Source: RH-AL1 sp965198715
GTDB lineage: Bacteria; Pseudomonadota; Alphaproteobacteria; Rhizobiales; Beijerinckiaceae
Assembly (NCBI GenBank): GCA_965198715.1
Contig: CBDAPV010000001.1
Coordinates: forward strand, 434,001-498,000
DNA length: 64,000 nucleotides
Direction of reading: 5' to 3'
Shown: one piece after another, positions 62,423 to 64,000 of the stretch
Layout of the letters: every line of letters begins with the position of its first letter
Position numbering within the stretch: the first letter of the stretch is position 1
Notes under the pieces: generated by a model
What the model was told of the DNA's origin: nothing
Database searches by the model: none
Seen by the model: the letters and a program-made list of their open reading frames with translations, nothing else
Made by a program: the position numbers and the translations under genes

Positions 62423-62760
62423 CGGCCGCCCTCCCAAGGGCAGCCGACCGCACTCAGCACCACCGCGGCACGTGCCGAGGCCGGCTGCCAGGTCGCTGGT
62501 CGAGGTTGGCCCCATCGCATGGGATGGTGGTAGCGGAAAGCGGCCGTGCCCCTGACGTACCTGTCGATCGGCCGGCCGGCGAGGGTGCGCTCGACCACCA
62601 GGTCGACGAGCTCGCCGTTCAGCCATTCGTTGTAGGTGTCGAGCAGCTGGTCGGTCACCGGCGTCGCCGACGCCGTCGGTTGGCCGATGAGGGCCACGCC
62701 GCCACCGATCAGCGGCAGCCCGGCCAGACCCTGCAGGAAACCGCGACGGGAGGCGCTCAT
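62419..62760 (-). CDS. Tat-signal mini-protein
   Basis: A 113-residue protein that starts with a classic twin-arginine signal: SASRRGFLQGLAGLPLIGGG, hydrophobic core and cleavage region near ASATPV. The mature part is only about 80 residues and rich in Arg/Trp (RYVRGTAAFRYHHPMRWGQP). ATG at 62760 overlaps the upstream stop by 4 nt. A Tat export signal is unexpected in a phage-type cluster. Function is unknown. Confidence 0.7.
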   Translation of the reverse strand: MSASRRGFLQGLAGLPLIGGGVALIGQPTASATPVTDQLLDTYNEWLNGELVDLVVERTLAGRPIDRYVRGTAAFRYHHPMRWGQPRPATWQPASARAAVVLSAVGCPWEGGR

Positions 62761-63497
62761 GGGCTCACCTCCCGTCCCGTGTCGCCGGCGCCGCGGCCGA
62801 CCTCCAGCTCGGCGAAGCGAAGCGCGAGCAGGTCCGCCTTGATCCCCGCCACGATCCAGACGTGGCGGCGATCCGCGCAATTCGCATCCTCGCCTTTATC
62901 GTAGAGGGCGTGCTCAAGGATCTCGAACTTCTGCCAGACCATCCATGGCTGTGTCGCCAACGTCGCCGCGGCGAGCCGCGCCGTGTCGTCGACCGCCTGC
63001 ATCAAGGCCTCGTGCCGCCGCTCGTAGCGCTCCGCCTCCTTGCCCTTGGTGCCGGGCTGCAGATCGTGGCGCCCCAGCTCCGCGCGCGCCTCGAGCCAGG
63101 CGGTGAACCGCTGCTCGAAGAGCTCGCCCGGCGCCGCCGTCGTCGCCCGCACGCTCACGGCCGGAACAGGCCGCTCGATGCGGGTCGCGTCCCGACTCGC
63201 GTGGGGAGCGGCGTCACCGTTCTGGCGCTCGGCCAAGGCCTCGAGCTTCTCGCGGGCGGCGAAGAGCTTGTGCGCCGCATGATCCATAACCGCGCGGATC
63301 GGCTCGCTCTCGCCGGCCTGCAGCGTCTCGGCTGCCATGTGGGCGGCGTCGTAGAGGTGAGCGACGACGTCGAGCTCGTCGCGGATGTCGACCAGGTCCA
63401 GGCCGGTCATGCCGGCCTTATCCGTGCCGTCGGCACGGGTTGGCGCCGGAGCCGCGCCGGCCTCGGCCGGGCGGCGGATGTCGCGGAGGTCCGGCAT
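62757..63497 (-). CDS. hypothetical protein, phage/accessory region
   Basis: A 246-residue, mainly helical protein (VDIRDELDVVAHLYDAAHMA, FEQRFTAWLEARAELGRHDL, then QPWMVWQKFEILEHALYDKG). ATG at 63497 has a GGAGGG site at the right distance and overlaps the upstream stop as TGATG. An alternative ATG at 63410 lies just after the 24-bp hairpin copy. I recognise no family; similar four-gene groups recur in alphaproteobacterial accessory DNA. Confidence 0.6.
   Translation of the reverse strand: MPDLRDIRRPAEAGAAPAPTRADGTDKAGMTGLDLVDIRDELDVVAHLYDAAHMAAETLQAGESEPIRAVMDHAAHKLFAAREKLEALAERQNGDAAPHASRDATRIERPVPAVSVRATTAAPGELFEQRFTAWLEARAELGRHDLQPGTKGKEAERYERRHEALMQAVDDTARLAAATLATQPWMVWQKFEILEHALYDKGEDANCADRRHVWIVAGIKADLLALRFAELEVGRGAGDTGREVSP
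63418..63441. repeat. 24-bp hairpin repeat, copy 2 of 2
   Basis: Identical to 54921-54944 over 24 bp, with the CCGTGCC/GGCACGG stem. It falls inside the first codons of the overlapping hypothetical gene as called here, or just upstream of its alternative start at 63410, 56 nt after the preceding gene stop. Confidence 0.85.
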
Positions 63498-63856
63498 CAC
63501 AGGCCCTCCGCGCGGAGGAGCCGGTCAGCCGCCGCGGCGATGCGGCGATCCGATTCGGCGAGGCTGGCGACGACGCCGCGCAGCAAGGCGAGCGCGCCGG
63601 CGTTCTCCTCGAGGATGCGCGCGACGCTGCCGGCGCCGCGGATCGCGACGAGGTCGGCGAGCTGGGCCGAGATCTCGGCCGGCTCCGCCTCGCGGAAGCC
63701 GCTGGCGACGAGCGCGGCGAGGAAGCTGCGATCCCAGGCGCCCTTGTCGAGCAAAGGGCCGGCGAACGCGGGCGCGCGTGCCCTCTCCGAGGGGAAGGCG
63801 ATGACGCGCGCCGGCGGGCGGCACTCGGCCGCCGGATGGTTCGGGATGGTCGACAT
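63497..63856 (-). CDS. hypothetical protein, first gene of a four-gene overlapped operon
   Basis: A 119-residue protein from ATG 63856 (start of clear coding bias; a longer frame runs to 63940). After a proline-rich N-terminus it is helical and Ala-rich: LDKGAWDRSFLAALVASGFR, then LADLVAIRGAGSVARILEEN. Its stop overlaps the next start. I recognise no family. About 140 bp follow to the window end with no gene. Confidence 0.5.
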   Translation of the reverse strand: MSTIPNHPAAECRPPARVIAFPSERARAPAFAGPLLDKGAWDRSFLAALVASGFREAEPAEISAQLADLVAIRGAGSVARILEENAGALALLRGVVASLAESDRRIAAAADRLLRAEGL

Positions 63857-64000
63857 GGAGGTAGGCTCACGGTCTAGGACCGGCTTCTCAGGGCCGGGGC
63901 GCCCACGATGGAGCGCCATGCTGGCGGACAGCGCCGGCACCGGGAGTCTGAGAACACGCCCGTGAGAACGTGCGCCACGGCCTTTACCCGAAGGCTATTG

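Larger units (their letters stand above)
48160..63856 (-). mobile_element. phage-derived accessory region (defective or domesticated prophage), extends to window end
   Basis: Nearly all genes lie on the minus strand. Recognisable phage genes, in transcription order, are DUF6362, S49 head protease, two unknowns, terminase small subunit, tail assembly chaperone and tape-measure protein. Terminase large subunit, portal, major capsid, baseplate, integrase and repressor are not seen in the window. A 24-bp hairpin repeat occurs at 54921 and 63418. The right boundary is beyond the window; the left boundary is between the tape-measure stop and tRNA-Gly. Confidence 0.65.

Noticed and set aside
1..64000. 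CRISPR arrays, insertion sequences with transposase, rRNA genes
   Set aside because: I saw no regularly spaced repeats, no transposase-like frame and no rRNA in the window.

Overview
The window is GC-rich chromosomal DNA of an alphaproteobacterium, most likely Hyphomicrobiales (Methylobacterium/Beijerinckiaceae/Lichenihabitans-like). The basis is codon use, paired C30-type carotenoid desaturases, aerobic cobalamin genes, DUF2382 stress proteins and alphaproteobacterial phage genes. The assignment is inferred from gene content, not from a marker gene.

Layout. 1-1041: 3' part of a chemotaxis receptor gene. 1122-11046 (minus): a tightly overlapped carotenoid operon with two CrtI/CrtN/CrtP-type desaturases, a DUF2141 protein, an ABC-2 exporter (ATPase and permease), an acyltransferase, a GT2 glycosyltransferase, a carotenoid cleavage oxygenase and finally cobF. 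11742-14036 (plus): DUF1624 membrane protein, DCC-family protein, Ig-like secreted protein. 14197-15530 (minus): a NiCoT metal transporter behind a cobalamin riboswitch, so probably a cobalt importer. 15670-25363 (minus): one long operon with a dipeptide-type ABC transporter, a DeoR regulator, an M20 amidohydrolase and two choline/aminoglycoside-kinase-like proteins, ending in a broken IMPase/HisN-like relic.

25718-26140: frameshifted arsB relic. 26643-29099: bifunctional penicillin-binding protein with an extra C-terminal nuclease-like domain. 29315-33611 (minus): MocR-type regulator (PLP lysine replaced by Arg), molybdopterin oxidoreductase and cupin, next to a lysR relic. 34455-36911: membrane protein and a double DUF2382 protein. 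37097-38659: divergent LysR and OsmC. 38724-44875 (minus): KimA-like permease, hydratase-like protein, small protein, SPFH protein, DUF2254 protein and a small membrane protein. 45522-47297: secreted protein, a scrambled response-regulator relic and an orphan KdpE-like regulator. 47899-47972: tRNA-Gly(CCC).

48160 to the window end is a phage-derived accessory region, almost all on the minus strand: DUF6362, S49 head protease, terminase small subunit, tail chaperone and a 1770-residue tape-measure protein carrying three different peptidoglycan-hydrolase-like domains. Terminase large subunit, portal and major capsid are not seen between the recognised phage genes, so the element looks defective, domesticated or rearranged. 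Upstream of it are a HEPN-like gene overlapped with an unknown partner, a lone plus-strand phage-nuclease-like ORF, and a four-gene operon that includes a Tat-signal mini-protein. A 24-bp hairpin-forming repeat occurs twice in this region.

The best candidates for undescribed biology are the triple-lysin tape-measure protein and its stripped-down phage context, the ABC/DeoR/amidohydrolase/two-kinase operon with one degenerate ATPase site, the exporter embedded in the carotenoid operon, and the HEPN-like two-gene module.
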